Part shown: one piece after another, positions 15,336-24,991 of the stretch
Numbering within the stretch: position 1 is the stretch's first letter
Layout of the letters: the number at the start of each line of letters is the position of its first letter
DNA from: an uncultured Prevotellaceae bacterium
GTDB lineage: Bacteria; Bacteroidota; Bacteroidia; Bacteroidales; Bacteroidaceae
NCBI GenBank assembly: GCA_946188395.1
Contig: CAMHUU010000001.1
Span: 62,001-126,000, forward strand
Direction: 5' to 3'
Length of the DNA: 64,000 nucleotides
The notes under the pieces: model-generated
What the model was told of the DNA's origin: nothing
Database searches by the model: none
The model's input: the letters and a program-made list of their open reading frames with translations, nothing else
Translations under genes and position numbers: made by a program

Positions 15336-16442
15336 CTATTTTTCTAATTCTACCTGCTGACGGACTACAGCGCCTGTGGCCGGATGCAACTGCAAGTGGG
15401 TGACGAAGCGACGGAAGAGGTCGCCATCGCGCAACTCGGTGAATCCGAACTGGGCCAGCGGCACCTGGAACTGCGCCAGCGTCTGGTCGTCCTGGCTGAT
15501 GGTGAGCTGGGCCATGCCGGGCACGTTGACGTAGAATCCCAGCAACTTCTTGTTTTCAGGCGTGGGATGCTCGGCTGGACTCAGGTTCTTCAGGTCTATA
15601 TAATAAGGTATGCCCGATAGGTCGTCCTTGTCGACCAGTCCCAAGCGACGCGATATACGGAACAGCACCTGATGGCTCATCTCCTTTTCTGGACACAGCG
15701 TCAGCACGTGTTCGGAGCTGTCGCGACGCACGGTGCCTGTAAAGTGTGCCATCAGCTGGTTGCACTTCTGGTCAATCTCTTGCAGCATCAGTCGCAGCTG
15801 CTGCTCGTCCTGTGGCATCTCGTCGGCCTCGCCCGTAGCCAGCTGCTGGCGGCGTTCCTGCAGCTCCTGAATCTGCTGAGCGGTAATCTCGGCCATCTTT
15901 GCCGTACTGCCTGCAGCAAGGGCTTCTGCGGAAAGCAATGTCTGGTGAGTGGTGCTTGGTGAGTGGTGAGTGGAGAGTGGTGAGTAGAGCGTAGGGACGG
16001 AGTAGGCGAGGGGCTCGTCGTTGACAGCCAGCAGAGTACCCTGCTCGCTGAGACGAATCTCGGCAGTCTCGGCCTTGCCCTTCAGACGGACGGAATAGCA
16101 TTTCGATGTGTCGCGCACACCAAAGCTGCTGACTTCGCAACTGACGATGCGCTGGCTGATCTGCTCCTCCTGTACGACGCCCTTCAGGTGCAGATAGCGC
16201 TCGGCATAGCGGGCGAACTGTCCCGGGGTGTAGGTCTGCTTTTCGACAAGCAGATGGACGCGGAGCGAAGTCTTGGGCAGGTAGTAGACGACGCCTTCGG
16301 GAGTCTGACCGGGCTGCAACTGCGTCATTTCCGGCTGTGCACTCAGCGACAGACAGAACAGTAGGAGGAAAAGTATACTTTGTTCGCAACGCCACACTCT
16401 CGAAGAGAGAACTTTGAACATTGAACTTTCAACTTTGAACAT
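15336..16442 (-). CDS. DUF4831-family exported protein
   Basis: A 368-residue protein of the Bacteroidetes DUF4831 family, function unknown. The family is recognised from VVYYLPKTSLRVHLLVEKQTY (residues about 50-70) and the repeated beta-strand layout. A signal peptide ends CLSLSAQ. Two parts come from repeats. First, the N-terminus (MFKVESSMFKVLSS) is coded by the TTTCAACTTTGAAC repeat that also fills the gap to the upstream gene, so the start codon itself lies in the repeat; an ATG at 16421 is an alternative. Second, residues about 151-167 (LYSPLSTHHSPSTTHQ) come from a GTGAGTGGTGAGTGG-type tandem at 15943-15989. It follows nnr by 21 bp, so an operon is likely. Confidence 0.8.
   Translation of the reverse strand: MFKVESSMFKVLSSRVWRCEQSILFLLLFCLSLSAQPEMTQLQPGQTPEGVVYYLPKTSLRVHLLVEKQTYTPGQFARYAERYLHLKGVVQEEQISQRIVSCEVSSFGVRDTSKCYSVRLKGKAETAEIRLSEQGTLLAVNDEPLAYSVPTLYSPLSTHHSPSTTHQTLLSAEALAAGSTAKMAEITAQQIQELQERRQQLATGEADEMPQDEQQLRLMLQEIDQKCNQLMAHFTGTVRRDSSEHVLTLCPEKEMSHQVLFRISRRLGLVDKDDLSGIPYYIDLKNLSPAEHPTPENKKLLGFYVNVPGMAQLTISQDDQTLAQFQVPLAQFGFTELRDGDLFRRFVTHLQLHPATGAVVRQQVELEK
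15943..15989 (-). repeat. In-frame tandem repeat inside DUF4831
   Basis: GTGAGTGGTG-type units on the + strand, coding on the - strand for a Ser/Thr/His/Pro-rich stretch. Similar to the GAGAGGTGAGAGGTG repeat inside ispD. Confidence 0.7.
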
Positions 16443-16478
16443 TTAACTTTCAACTTTTGTCTTTCAACTTTGAACTCT
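16404..16478. repeat. AACTTTGAACTTTCAA-type tandem repeat at a gene junction
   Basis: Six or more degenerate copies of (C/G)AACTTT with period 7-14 spanning the start of DUF4831 and the end of nnr. The same word family is found inside the GH43 gene at 56401-56430. Confidence 0.8.
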
Positions 16479-17978
16479 CTTAAAGGCTCGCGGCAGGTAC
16501 TTGATGATGTCGCTGGCTATGAGGCTCTCTTCACCCAGCTCCTGGGCGGCCATGTCGCCAGCAAGCCCATGCAGATAGACACCCACGATGCAAGCCTCCT
16601 CGTGTTTGTAACCACGAGCCAGCAGTGCCGTAATGATGCCTGTCAGCACGTCGCCACTGCCCGCAGTAGCCATTCCGGCATTGCCTGTCGGGTTGAACAG
16701 GATGTGCCCGCCAGGACAGCAGATGGCCGTGTAGTGACCTTTCAAAATGATATATCCCTTCAGTCGCTCAGCCAGTTTGCTGGCCTTGATGAGCCGTTCG
16801 TAGCTGTCGGCAGAATGTCCGTCCAGACGGTCGAGTTCCTTGGGATGTGGCGTCATGATGATGCCTTGCGGCAGCTGCTGCAGCCAGGCACGATGGTTGG
16901 CCAGGATGTTCAGCGCGTCAGCATCGGCCACAATAGGGCACTGCGTACGGCGCAACTGGGCAATCAGTGCAATAGCCGTCTGCTCACTCTGTCCCAGTCC
17001 GGGACCAATACCCAGGGCATTGAAGTCTTCCGTATCGACGGCTTCGGCAAACATGGTTTCTTCATTCCCTTTCTGAATGATAGCCTCAGGGACAGACATC
17101 TGCAGAATGGGGATGTTGCGCTTGGGAGAATTGACGTAGACCTTGCCGGCACCAGCCCGCAGACAGGCTCGAGCGGCCAATACAGCAGCTCCTGCCATGC
17201 AATAACTGCCGGCTATGAGCAAGGCGTTGCCCATCTGGCCCTTATGGGCAAAAGGACTGCGGCTGAGCATCAGTTGGCGTACGTCGTTTTCTTCGACGAT
17301 GGTGTAGGGTGCTTCAATCTTCGCCATTCCCTCCTGACTCAGACGGATGTCGAGCACACGGAGGTTGCCCACAAACTGCTGGTTCTCAGCGAAGAGGAAC
17401 GACAACTTGAGTTGCTGAAGGGTCAGCGTGTGAGTGGCGCGGATGATGTTGGCACGCACGTTGTACGTGTTGTCCTCCGTCATCAGACCTGAGGGTACGT
17501 CAATGGCCACCACTTGGGACGGCGAGGCGTTGATATACTTGACCAGCGAGGCAAAACCGCCAGCCAGCGGCTTGTTGAGTCCGGAACCAAAGAGTCCGTC
17601 GATAACCAGCATATTGGCTTCAAGGACTGGCGGATTGAACTCCTCAATGACCTCGATGAACTTCTGGATGCGTTTGTTCTCCTGAATACGCTGCTTGTTG
17701 GCAGCACAGTCGGGTGACAGACTTCCACTGATATTGAATAGGTATACGCTGACCTGATAGCCCTTGTCGGCCATCAGACGGGCCACCGCCAAAGCGTCGC
17801 CACCATTGTTGCCTGGTCCGGCAAAGACGACAACAGGCATCGATGCGGAGTACATTTCCGTGATGGCCTGCGTCAGTGCTTTGGCAGCACGCTCCATCAG
17901 ATCGAGACTGGGAATAGGCTCGTTTTCGATGGTGTATCGGTCCAGCTCATGTATCTGAGCGCTTGTAAATATCTTCAT
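16464..17978 (-). CDS. nnr: Bifunctional NAD(P)H-hydrate epimerase / ADP-dependent dehydratase
   Basis: Repairs hydrated NADH and NADPH: the N-terminal YjeF domain epimerises R-NAD(P)HX and the C-terminal ribokinase-like domain dehydrates S-NAD(P)HX using ADP. The 504 residues match the bifunctional form. Visible motifs are VFAGPGNNGGDALAVAR (epimerase nucleotide loop, about 50-66), DGLFGSGLN and VAIDVPSGL. In the dehydratase half they are LLIAGSYCMAGAA, GIGPGLGQSE, DADALNIL, TPHPKELDRL and GNAGMATAGSGDVLTG with the catalytic Asp. The promoter box lies 8 bp from the ATG, so the mRNA should be nearly leaderless. First gene of a unit with DUF4831 and the coiled-coil protein. Confidence 0.95.
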   Translation of the reverse strand: MKIFTSAQIHELDRYTIENEPIPSLDLMERAAKALTQAITEMYSASMPVVVFAGPGNNGGDALAVARLMADKGYQVSVYLFNISGSLSPDCAANKQRIQENKRIQKFIEVIEEFNPPVLEANMLVIDGLFGSGLNKPLAGGFASLVKYINASPSQVVAIDVPSGLMTEDNTYNVRANIIRATHTLTLQQLKLSFLFAENQQFVGNLRVLDIRLSQEGMAKIEAPYTIVEENDVRQLMLSRSPFAHKGQMGNALLIAGSYCMAGAAVLAARACLRAGAGKVYVNSPKRNIPILQMSVPEAIIQKGNEETMFAEAVDTEDFNALGIGPGLGQSEQTAIALIAQLRRTQCPIVADADALNILANHRAWLQQLPQGIIMTPHPKELDRLDGHSADSYERLIKASKLAERLKGYIILKGHYTAICCPGGHILFNPTGNAGMATAGSGDVLTGIITALLARGYKHEEACIVGVYLHGLAGDMAAQELGEESLIASDIIKYLPRAFKRVQS

Positions 17979-17985
17979 TTGCCTG

Positions 17986-17993
17986 CAAAAATA
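17986..17993 (-). promoter_or_regulatory. -7 box of nnr
   Basis: TATTTTTG on the - strand followed by CAGG; its 3' edge is 7 bp before the nnr ATG (17978), placing the transcription start at or next to the start codon. Confidence 0.7.
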
Positions 17994-18037
17994 CGAAAAA
18001 TATGCTAATCAATGACTACTTTTTGCAAAAAAAATCG

Positions 18038-18045
18038 TAATTTTG
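18038..18045 (+). promoter_or_regulatory. -7 box of hpt
   Basis: TAATTTTG followed by CACC, 23 bp before the hpt ATG; back to back with the nnr promoter. Confidence 0.65.
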
Positions 18046-18068
18046 CACCAAATTAATATTTTGCAGCC

Positions 18069-18605
18069 ATGAGTATCGTTAAAATCAAAGACAAAACGTT
18101 TCAAACCTCGATTCCCGAAGCCGAGATTAAACAGCGTGTGAAGGAGTTGGCCGCCCGAATCAGTAAGGACTTGGAAGGCAAGAATCCCCTATTGCTTGGT
18201 GTGCTGAACGGATCGTTCATTTTTGCTGCCGACTTGATGCGCGAGATGACTATCCCCTGCGAGATCTCGTTCGTGAAGCTGGCCTCGTACCAAGGCATCA
18301 CCTCGACGGGTAAGGTGCACGAGGTGTTGGGTATCAACGAGAATCTGTCGGGTCGTGACGTCGTTATCGTGGAAGACATTGTGGACACAGGCCGTACGAT
18401 GAAGCAGATGGTAGAGTCGCTGGGTACGCGCAATCCCGCTTCCATCCATATCTGTACGCTGTTTGTGAAGCCCGACAAGTTGGAAGAACCGCTCGACATT
18501 GAGTATGCAGCCTTCTCGATTCCCAATGATTTCATCGTGGGCTACGGACTGGACTACGACCAGCAGGGCCGCGGGTTGAAGGAAATTTATACTTTAGTGG
18601 AATAA
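18069..18605 (+). CDS. hpt: Hypoxanthine phosphoribosyltransferase
   Basis: Purine salvage: joins hypoxanthine (or guanine) to PRPP, giving IMP or GMP. The 178 residues match the family. The PRPP loop VVIVEDIVDTGRTM (about 97-110) carries the two acidic residues and the catalytic Asp; LLLGVLNGSFIFAADL and the flexible-loop segment SYQGITSTGKV are also present, as is the C-terminal FIVGYGLDYDQQGR. It starts a hpt-adk-obgE unit: the stop is 5 bp before the next in-frame ATG. Confidence 0.93.
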   Translation: MSIVKIKDKTFQTSIPEAEIKQRVKELAARISKDLEGKNPLLLGVLNGSFIFAADLMREMTIPCEISFVKLASYQGITSTGKVHEVLGINENLSGRDVVIVEDIVDTGRTMKQMVESLGTRNPASIHICTLFVKPDKLEEPLDIEYAAFSIPNDFIVGYGLDYDQQGRGLKEIYTLVE

Positions 18606-18739
18606 TAATTATGCGACAAATCAAATTACCCCACCTGCCCAGTGACGTCGAGGAGCGTAAGAGCGACTTGATGACCGACTTGTGGTATAAAGGAAAAGAA
18701 ACAAAAATTAAACAGGATAAACAAGAACAAAGAATTCAA

Positions 18740-19312
18740 ATGAAAAACATTGTTATTTTCGGTGCCCCCGGTTCAGGGAAGGGCACACAGAGCGATCTGA
18801 TGATAGAACACTATGGTTTGGGACACATCTCGACAGGCGATGTGCTCAGAAACGAGATTAAGAATGGTACAGAGTTGGGTAAGACTGCCCAGAGTTTCAT
18901 CGACAAAGGCAACCTGATTCCCGACGACTTGATGATTAGCATCCTGGCCAAGGTCTACGACGACTTCGGACGCGGCCACAAGGGTGTTATCTTCGACGGT
19001 TTCCCCCGCACCATTCCGCAGGCAGAAGCCCTGAAGCAGATGCTTAGCGAGCGTGGCGACAAGGTGGCAGCCATGATTGAGTTGGACGTGCCCGAGGACG
19101 AGTTGATGACACGTCTCATCAAGCGCGGACAGGAAAGTGGACGTGCCGACGACAATGAAGAGACCATCAAGAAGCGTCTGGTGGTGTATCACTCGCAGAC
19201 CCAGCCGCTCATCGAGTGGTACAAGCAGGAAGGACTGCACCACCACATCAATGGCAGTGGTACTCTGGAGCGCATCTTCAGTGATATTCAAAAGGTGATA
19301 GATGGAATCTAA
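18740..19312 (+). CDS. adk: Adenylate kinase
   Basis: Interconverts ATP, AMP and ADP. From this ATG the protein has 190 residues, the normal length of Bacteroidetes adenylate kinases. It begins [17 protein letters not shown] with the P-loop at residues 7-15. HISTGDVLR and [10 protein letters not shown] bind AMP, and [14 protein letters not shown] belongs to the short, zinc-free lid type. The reading frame is open 43 codons further upstream to an ATG at 18611, just after hpt, which would add a charged extension (PHLPSDVEERKSDL...) not expected for the family. It overlaps obgE by 11 bp. Confidence 0.93.
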   Translation: MKNIVIFGAPGSGKGTQSDLMIEHYGLGHISTGDVLRNEIKNGTELGKTAQSFIDKGNLIPDDLMISILAKVYDDFGRGHKGVIFDGFPRTIPQAEALKQMLSERGDKVAAMIELDVPEDELMTRLIKRGQESGRADDNEETIKKRLVVYHSQTQPLIEWYKQEGLHHHINGSGTLERIFSDIQKVIDGI

Positions 19313-20468
19313 TTTCGTAGACTACGTCAAGATATACTGTCGTTCAGGCAAGGGTGGCAGGGGCTCGATGCACCTGCGCCATGTGAAGTATAACCCCAAC
19401 GGTGGCCCCGATGGCGGCGACGGCGGCAAGGGCGGCAGCATTATTCTGCGTGGTAACCACAACTACTGGACACTGCTTCACCTGAAGTACGAACGCCATA
19501 TCTTCGCTGAACACGGAGGCAATGGCGGCAAAGACAAGTGTCACGGGACGGACGGCAAGGATGTCTATATCGACGTTCCTTGCGGTACGGTGGTCTACGA
19601 CGCAGAGACGGGTAAGTACGTCTGCGATATCACCTACGACGGACAGGAAATCGTACTGCTGAAAGGCGGACGAGGCGGATTGGGCAACTTCCAGTTCCGC
19701 ACTGCCACCAATCAGGCTCCGCGCTATGCACAGCCCGGAGAGCCCATGCAGGAGATGACCATCATTCTGGAACTGAAGCTGCTGGCTGACGTCGGACTGG
19801 TGGGATTCCCCAATGCGGGCAAGTCGACGCTGCTCTCGTCGCTGTCGAATGCACGCCCGAAGATTGCCAACTACCCCTTTACCACGATGGAACCCTCACT
19901 GGGCATTGTGGGCTATCGCGACAATAAGTCGTTTGTGATGGCTGACATTCCCGGCATCATCGAAGGTGCAGCGGAAGGCAAGGGCTTGGGACTGCGGTTC
20001 CTGCGCCACATCGAGCGTAACTCGCTGTTGCTGTTTATGGTGCCTGGCGATACGGACGACATCAAGCGCGAATACGAAATTCTGCTGAACGAATTGCGTC
20101 AGTTTAATCCCGACATGCTCGACAAGCATCGCGTGTTGGCTATCACCAAGTGCGACTTGCTGGATGAAGAACTGGTGGAGATGTTACGTGAGACGCTGCC
20201 TGAAGACCTGCCTTGTGTTTTCATCTCTGCTGTGGCCAATCAGGGCCTTAACGAGTTGAAAGACGTGCTGTGGCGCGAGTTGAATGCCGAGAGCAATAAG
20301 TTGGCTTCCGTATTGGCCGAGGACACTTTGGTGCATCGCGACAAAGATATGACCCGCTTTGCCGAAGAACTGGCTGATGAGGGAGAGGACGGGGATATCG
20401 AATACATCGATGACGAAGACATAGAGGATATCGAGGACTACGAGGACTTTGAATATGAGGAAGACTAG
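19302..20468 (+). CDS. obgE: Obg-family GTPase (CgtA)
   Basis: An essential ribosome-associated GTPase that acts in 50S assembly and the stringent response. 388 residues: glycine-rich Obg fold at about 1-160 ([21 protein letters not shown]), then the G domain with G1 GFPNAGKST, switch [13 protein letters not shown]3 [10 protein letters not shown]4 TKCDL and G5 ISA. The C-terminus is not an OCT domain but a strongly acidic tail (about 355-388, Asp/Glu-rich), common in Bacteroidetes. The start overlaps adk and its end overlaps the next gene by 20 bp, so it is translationally coupled on both sides. Confidence 0.95.
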   Translation: MESNFVDYVKIYCRSGKGGRGSMHLRHVKYNPNGGPDGGDGGKGGSIILRGNHNYWTLLHLKYERHIFAEHGGNGGKDKCHGTDGKDVYIDVPCGTVVYDAETGKYVCDITYDGQEIVLLKGGRGGLGNFQFRTATNQAPRYAQPGEPMQEMTIILELKLLADVGLVGFPNAGKSTLLSSLSNARPKIANYPFTTMEPSLGIVGYRDNKSFVMADIPGIIEGAAEGKGLGLRFLRHIERNSLLLFMVPGDTDDIKREYEILLNELRQFNPDMLDKHRVLAITKCDLLDEELVEMLRETLPEDLPCVFISAVANQGLNELKDVLWRELNAESNKLASVLAEDTLVHRDKDMTRFAEELADEGEDGDIEYIDDEDIEDIEDYEDFEYEED

Positions 20469-21009
20469 CTGTTGGCTTTTTGCTGTTGGCTTTTGGTTGT
20501 TTACGCTCTCGTCGTGTGCCCAGACACGGGACAGCGTCAAAGTGGACAGTGCCAAAAGCCAAACGACAATGGATAAGGGTCTGTGGTGGTGTTACCCGTT
20601 GCCTGGAGCCAAGGTCATCAGCCCCTATGGTGGAAAACGAAAACGTCACACGGGAACAGATATCAAGACGAAAGCCAACGATAATATCTATGCCGCTTTC
20701 GATGGAGAGGTGACTTTTGCTGGCAGTTTTTATGGCTATGGGTTATTGATACGTATCCAGCATTCGAATGGGTTGGAAACGTATTACAGCCACAACTCGA
20801 AGAATCTAGTCAAGGCGGGCGACCGTGTCAAGGCTGGTCAGTTGATAGCGCTGACAGGACGTACGGGGCGTGCAACCACAGAACATTTGCATTTTGAGAC
20901 GCGTGTAAAAGGAAAGGCTGTTAATTCCAATAAGTATTTTGATCATGTGAATCATACTATTCGTATGAATGCATTCAAGAAAACAAAGGGCGGCTATGTC
21001 ATCAAATAG
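20449..21009 (+). CDS. M23 murein endopeptidase-like lipoprotein
   Basis: A 186-residue LytM/M23 zinc peptidase predicted to cut peptidoglycan cross-links in the periplasm. The metal ligands are in HTGTDIK (His and Asp) and HLHFET (His). A lipoprotein signal peptide ends FTLSSC. The hydrophobic core of that signal peptide ([11 protein letters not shown]) is coded by two exact 13-bp copies of GCTGTTGGCTTTT at 20468-20480 and 20482-20494, a repeat that has a diverged relative at 27262-27297. The start overlaps obgE (ATG at 20449; a second at 20455). A shared terminator follows, facing the second M23 gene. Confidence 0.85.
   Translation: MNMRKTSCWLFAVGFWLFTLSSCAQTRDSVKVDSAKSQTTMDKGLWWCYPLPGAKVISPYGGKRKRHTGTDIKTKANDNIYAAFDGEVTFAGSFYGYGLLIRIQHSNGLETYYSHNSKNLVKAGDRVKAGQLIALTGRTGRATTEHLHFETRVKGKAVNSNKYFDHVNHTIRMNAFKKTKGGYVIK
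20468..20496 (+). repeat. 14-bp-period tandem repeat forming a signal peptide
   Basis: Two exact copies of GCTGTTGGCTTTT, 14 bp apart, coding the hydrophobic core of the M23 lipoprotein signal peptide. Confidence 0.8.
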
Positions 21010-21038
21010 TGACTTTCTTTGTGATGATATAAAAAACT

Positions 21039-21075
21039 ACGGCTCTGAAACAATCATTTCAGAGCCGTCACTTTA
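21039..21075. terminator. Bidirectional terminator between the two M23 genes
   Basis: ACGGCTCTGAAA (21039-21050) and TTTCAGAGCCGT (21057-21068) form a perfect 12-bp stem with a 6-nt loop. A-rich upstream and T-rich downstream flanks allow termination from both convergent genes. Confidence 0.9.
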
Positions 21076-21090
21076 TATTTAGAATCGTGT

Positions 21091-22029
21091 TTAATTGAAT
21101 TTCAGAATCTGACCTGCCTTGAGCTTTGAGTTCTTCTTCAGGTGATTCAGCTTCATAATGGAATCCACTGTGGTGCCGCGCTTCTTGGCAATCGAGAAGA
21201 GCGTCTCACCCTTCTTGACCTTGTGGAAACGAGCCTCCTGTGAATAGCTGGCTGCAGGTGCTGAAGTAGCCAATTCTACCTCATCGCCATCACCACCAAA
21301 GGTCATGCCACCAGCACCACGCAGACGGGTTGCTGCGACAGACTCCTTCTGATAGGTAGACTTGCGATAAACGTAGTAGTCGTCGACCACATCCTGATTG
21401 CGGAAGTCGAACATCAGAGCCGGATTCAGTGCTACACCGCAGAGACGAGTCTCGAAATGCAGGTGCGAACCCGTGCTACGTCCGGTGTTACCACCCAGTC
21501 CGATGGGGTCTCCAGCGCGAACTTCCTGATCCTCCGATACCAACTGCTTCGACATGTGAGCATAGTAGGTCTCCAGGCCGTTGTCGTGACGAATAACTAC
21601 ATACTTGCCATAGCCGCGTCCTTCGTAACGTACTACGCGTACCTTACCGTCGAAGGCAGCACGAATGGTGTCGCCAATATATACCTTGATGTCCAAACCC
21701 TTGTGCTGGCGTCCCCAACGGGCACCAAAGTTAGAGGTGAGCACACGGCTCGTGGTGGGCATGCAGAAGTTCTTCAGCGAGATGCGGAACGAATCGGGCA
21801 ATACTGTTGCATGGCTGTGAGCATGCATGTTGTCCCAATCGTCATACAAATCGGAAGACGGAGACTCGTAATATGTCTCTGTCTCTATCAGTCGTTGCAG
21901 TGCGACGCTGTCCACTGCCTTCATTTTTCTATCAATAGGGGCCTGGCGTGCCAACAAGTCCTGTCCCATAGTCGGGAGGGAACTCATCGTTGCTAAAGCC
22001 AGAAATGCAATTGTCTTTAATATCTTCAT
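21091..22029 (-). CDS. M23 peptidase with C-terminal LysM domain
   Basis: A 312-residue periplasmic cell-wall hydrolase. A signal peptide (1-22, ending MGQ) is followed by a linker and the M23 domain, with HKGLDIK (first His and Asp), YYAHMSKQL and HLHFETR. A linker of about 60 residues leads to a C-terminal LysM module (HKVKKGETLFSIAKKRGT, ending QILKFN) that binds peptidoglycan glycan. All ligand residues are present, so it should be active rather than a regulatory EnvC/NlpD type. It has a long leader of about 90 nt; its promoter box is at 22127. Convergent with the lipoprotein peptidase gene. Confidence 0.92.
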   Translation of the reverse strand: MKILKTIAFLALATMSSLPTMGQDLLARQAPIDRKMKAVDSVALQRLIETETYYESPSSDLYDDWDNMHAHSHATVLPDSFRISLKNFCMPTTSRVLTSNFGARWGRQHKGLDIKVYIGDTIRAAFDGKVRVVRYEGRGYGKYVVIRHDNGLETYYAHMSKQLVSEDQEVRAGDPIGLGGNTGRSTGSHLHFETRLCGVALNPALMFDFRNQDVVDDYYVYRKSTYQKESVAATRLRGAGGMTFGGDGDEVELATSAPAASYSQEARFHKVKKGETLFSIAKKRGTTVDSIMKLNHLKKNSKLKAGQILKFN

Positions 22030-22126
22030 TAATCTATAATTTTCTTGGTTATGGGTTCTGTAAAATCACCCTGTAAAACACGTCTCTAACGAGTCGTTTT
22101 CTTTGTCTTCAGGAAAAACAACGGTG

Positions 22127-22134
22127 CAAAGATA
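22127..22134 (-). promoter_or_regulatory. -7 box of the LysM-M23 gene
   Basis: TATCTTTG on the - strand followed by CACCG; about 98 bp before the start codon, leaving a leader of about 90 nt. Confidence 0.65.
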
Positions 22135-22208
22135 ATAAATCTTGATGAAAATCAAGTAGATATTACGAATCGTTTAAGGTTTATTTGTGTGTTTTAACAC
22201 TTAACCCC

Positions 22209-24311
22209 CTATGAAATAGCCGCCCAATTGATATTTGTCTTGCGAAGTTCCTTCAGTCGGTGCCACAAAATGGTGTAGCGTTCGGAGGTACAGGTGGGGT
22301 CGTCGTCGATGAGGATTTGTGCCTCGTCGCGAGCCATCTGAACGAGCTGCCCGTCGCGTGCAATGTCGGCTATTTTCAGGTCGAAAGCCATACCGCTCTG
22401 TTGGGTTCCTTCCAGATCGCCAGGTCCGCGCAACTTAAGGTCGGCTTCGGCAATGCGGAAACCGTCGTTGGTCTCGCACATGATGTCGATACGTTTCTTG
22501 GTATCGGAGGCCAGCTGGAATCCAGTCACGAGAATGCAATAGCTCTGGTCGGCACCACGTCCCACACGTCCCCTGAGCTGGTGGAGCTGGGAGAGTCCGA
22601 AGCGCTGTGCATCGAGAATGACCATCACAGAGGCGTTAGGCACGTTGACACCCACCTCGATGACGGTTGTGGCGACGAGAATTTGTGTTTCGCCATTGAC
22701 AAATTTCATCATCTCTGCTTCTTTGTCAGCAGGCTTCATCTTGCCGTGAACCTTGCTCAGACGGAACTCGGGGAAAACCTGCGTTAACACTTGGAAACCG
22801 TCCTCCAAGTTCTTGAGGTCTATCTTCTCGCTTTCCTCGATAAGGGGGAATACAATATACACCTGTCGCCCTTGGTGAATCTGTTGCCGTATGCCGTCGT
22901 AGAGTGAGGGCAGCGAACGGTCGAAGACGTGTTGGGTGACCACAGGTTTGCGTCCAGGAGGAAGTTCGTCGATGACGCTGACGTCCAGATCGCCATAAAG
23001 CGTCATAGCCAAGGTACGGGGAATGGGCGTTGCTGTCATAACCAGAACATGTGGTGGATTCACGCTCTTACTCCAAAGCTTGGCACGCTGGGCTACGCCA
23101 AAACGGTGCTGTTCGTCGACGACAACCATGCCTAGGCGGGCAAACTGTACGGTGTCTTCAATGACAGCGTGAGTGCCAACGAGAATCTGGACGGTGCCGT
23201 CGAGCAGTCCGTCGAGAATCTCCTGTCGACGCTTGCCTTTCACGATGCCTGTCAGCAGTGCTACGCGGATATCCATACCCTCCAGAAAGTTCATGATGGT
23301 CGTTAGGTGCTGCTCGGCCAGGATTTCCGTAGGGGCCATGATGCAGGCCTGATAGCCGTTGTCCAGCGCGATGAGCATCGACATCAGCGCTACCAGCGTT
23401 TTCCCAGAACCTACATCGCCTTGCAGCAAGCGGTTCATTTGCTTGCCGGAGCCCATATCCTTGCGGATTTCACGGATGACGCGTTTCTGAGCTTCCGTCA
23501 GTTGGAAGGGCAGGTTGTCGCGATAGAATTCGTTGAAGTAGTCGCCTACCTTCGAAAAGACGTAGCCCCTGTATTTGCGTCGCTGGTCGCTGGCGTACCT
23601 TAATATATTAAGCTGCACATAGAACAGCTCTTCGAATTTCAGACGGACACGGGCTTGTTCCAGTTCTTTGGCATTCTGAGGATAGTGGATTTTCCTCATT
23701 GCCTCGTCGCGGCTCATCAGGTGCAGTTTTTCGGTAATGAAGGATGGAAGGGTTTCTGGCAGGGCCTCCTTCATGACGTCGAGAAGCGTCTTGGTGAGAC
23801 GCTCTACTGAACGTGAGTTCAGCCCCATCTTCTTCATCTTCTCCGTCGTGTTGTAGTAGGGCTGCATACCCATGGCCGACAACTCCAGTTTCTCTGCCGG
23901 GTCGATGTCCGGATGGGTTACGTTGATGCGTCCGTTATAGACGTTAGGGCGCCCGAAGACGATGTATTCCTTGCCAATAGTATAACTTTGCTTGGCATAC
24001 TTGCCGCCATTGAACCACGTCAGGTCCATGACCTTGCCGCTTCCGTCGGTAAAGTGGGCTACGACGCGTTCCTTGCGGGCACTCATCTTAAAGGTTTCGA
24101 AACTCAGGATATGGCCTTTCACCTGTACGAAAGGCATATCGCCGTTCAGTTCGCTGATGCTGTACAGACGGCTCCGGTCCACATGTTTGTAGGGATAGTA
24201 TTCCAACAAGTCGCCAAACGTATGGATGCCCAGTTCTTCGCCGAGCATCTTACGCCTGTTGGGACCTACGCCAGGCAGGTATTGAATGTCTTGTTGGAGC
24301 AGTGAGATCAT
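22209..24311 (-). CDS. recG: ATP-dependent DNA helicase RecG
   Basis: Remodels stalled forks and Holliday junctions. 700 residues with the full RecG layout: N-terminal wedge/OB fold (about 1-230, with VQVKGHIL and HFTDGSG), then superfamily 2 motifs: I GDVGSGKT, Ia [21 protein letters not shown] (a DEQH box), [27 protein letters not shown] and QLRGRVGRG, and a C-terminal TRG-like region. Its start overlaps the ispD stop by 4 bp, so it is the last gene of the pdxJ-DJ1-ispD-recG operon. Confidence 0.96.
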   Translation of the reverse strand: MISLLQQDIQYLPGVGPNRRKMLGEELGIHTFGDLLEYYPYKHVDRSRLYSISELNGDMPFVQVKGHILSFETFKMSARKERVVAHFTDGSGKVMDLTWFNGGKYAKQSYTIGKEYIVFGRPNVYNGRINVTHPDIDPAEKLELSAMGMQPYYNTTEKMKKMGLNSRSVERLTKTLLDVMKEALPETLPSFITEKLHLMSRDEAMRKIHYPQNAKELEQARVRLKFEELFYVQLNILRYASDQRRKYRGYVFSKVGDYFNEFYRDNLPFQLTEAQKRVIREIRKDMGSGKQMNRLLQGDVGSGKTLVALMSMLIALDNGYQACIMAPTEILAEQHLTTIMNFLEGMDIRVALLTGIVKGKRRQEILDGLLDGTVQILVGTHAVIEDTVQFARLGMVVVDEQHRFGVAQRAKLWSKSVNPPHVLVMTATPIPRTLAMTLYGDLDVSVIDELPPGRKPVVTQHVFDRSLPSLYDGIRQQIHQGRQVYIVFPLIEESEKIDLKNLEDGFQVLTQVFPEFRLSKVHGKMKPADKEAEMMKFVNGETQILVATTVIEVGVNVPNASVMVILDAQRFGLSQLHQLRGRVGRGADQSYCILVTGFQLASDTKKRIDIMCETNDGFRIAEADLKLRGPGDLEGTQQSGMAFDLKIADIARDGQLVQMARDEAQILIDDDPTCTSERYTILWHRLKELRKTNINWAAIS

Positions 24312-24991
24312 GCTGTCAGCACTTCAGCGATTTTAAGGTCGTAGGGAGTGGTAATCTTGATATTTTCGCGATTGCCCTCGACGAGGGTGATATCGAAGCC
24401 AAAAGATTCGACCACACTGGCGTCGTCCGTAAAGCCTTCGTTGTAAGGCTGGCGGTTGGCAGCCTTAAGTAGCTGGATGTCAAAGGCTTGCGGCGTCTGC
24501 ACTAGACGATACTCGTTGCGAGGAACGGTTTTAGAGGTGAGAGGTGAGATGTGAGAGGCGAGAGAAATGTGACGCACCGTCTCTACCACAGGGATGACGG
24601 GAATGACAGCTTTTGCGGTGCGGGCTGTTTCGTAGCAGTTGCGGATGACCTCAATCGAGGGGAAGGGACGGACACCATCGTGAACGCCCACGACACCTTC
24701 TGCATCGTCAGGAATGAGCGCCAATCCGTGTTGCACACTATGGAATCGCGTCTCGCCCCCGTCGGCTAAAAGGTATTCCACCTTGAAGTCATACTCCTTG
24801 CAGAGCTCCTGCCAATAGTCTTGTTGGGCTTTGGGCAATACAAGGATGATTTGCAGGGTAGGGGAATACTGGCGAAACCGCTCCAGCGTCCGCATCAGTA
24901 CCGGTTTCCCGCTTATGGGCAGAAACTGCTTGGGAATGTCGCTTCCCATGCGAAGTCCTTTCCCGCCTGCTACGATGATGACGTAATCCAT
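24308..24991 (-). CDS. ispD: 2-C-methyl-D-erythritol 4-phosphate cytidylyltransferase
   Basis: MEP pathway of isoprenoid synthesis: CTP plus MEP gives CDP-ME. 227 residues with the nucleotide-binding start [31 protein letters not shown] and the core [10 protein letters not shown], plus the C-terminal FTDDASVVE and [15 protein letters not shown]. Residues about 141-153 ([13 protein letters not shown]) are coded by a GAGAGGTGAGAGGTG-type tandem (24533-24571) in the surface segment before [11 protein letters not shown], where family members carry a short variable loop. The protein stays full length and should still be active. It overlaps recG by 4 bp and shares one base with the DJ-1 stop. Confidence 0.93.
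   Translation of the reverse strand: MDYVIIVAGGKGLRMGSDIPKQFLPISGKPVLMRTLERFRQYSPTLQIILVLPKAQQDYWQELCKEYDFKVEYLLADGGETRFHSVQHGLALIPDDAEGVVGVHDGVRPFPSIEVIRNCYETARTAKAVIPVIPVVETVRHISLASHISPLTSKTVPRNEYRLVQTPQAFDIQLLKAANRQPYNEGFTDDASVVESFGFDITLVEGNRENIKITTPYDLKIAEVLTA
24533..24571 (-). repeat. In-frame tandem repeat inside ispD
   Basis: GAGGTGAGAGGTGAGATGTGAGAGG-like purine-rich tandem (four to five units of about 7 bp) lying within the ispD frame. Confidence 0.75.
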
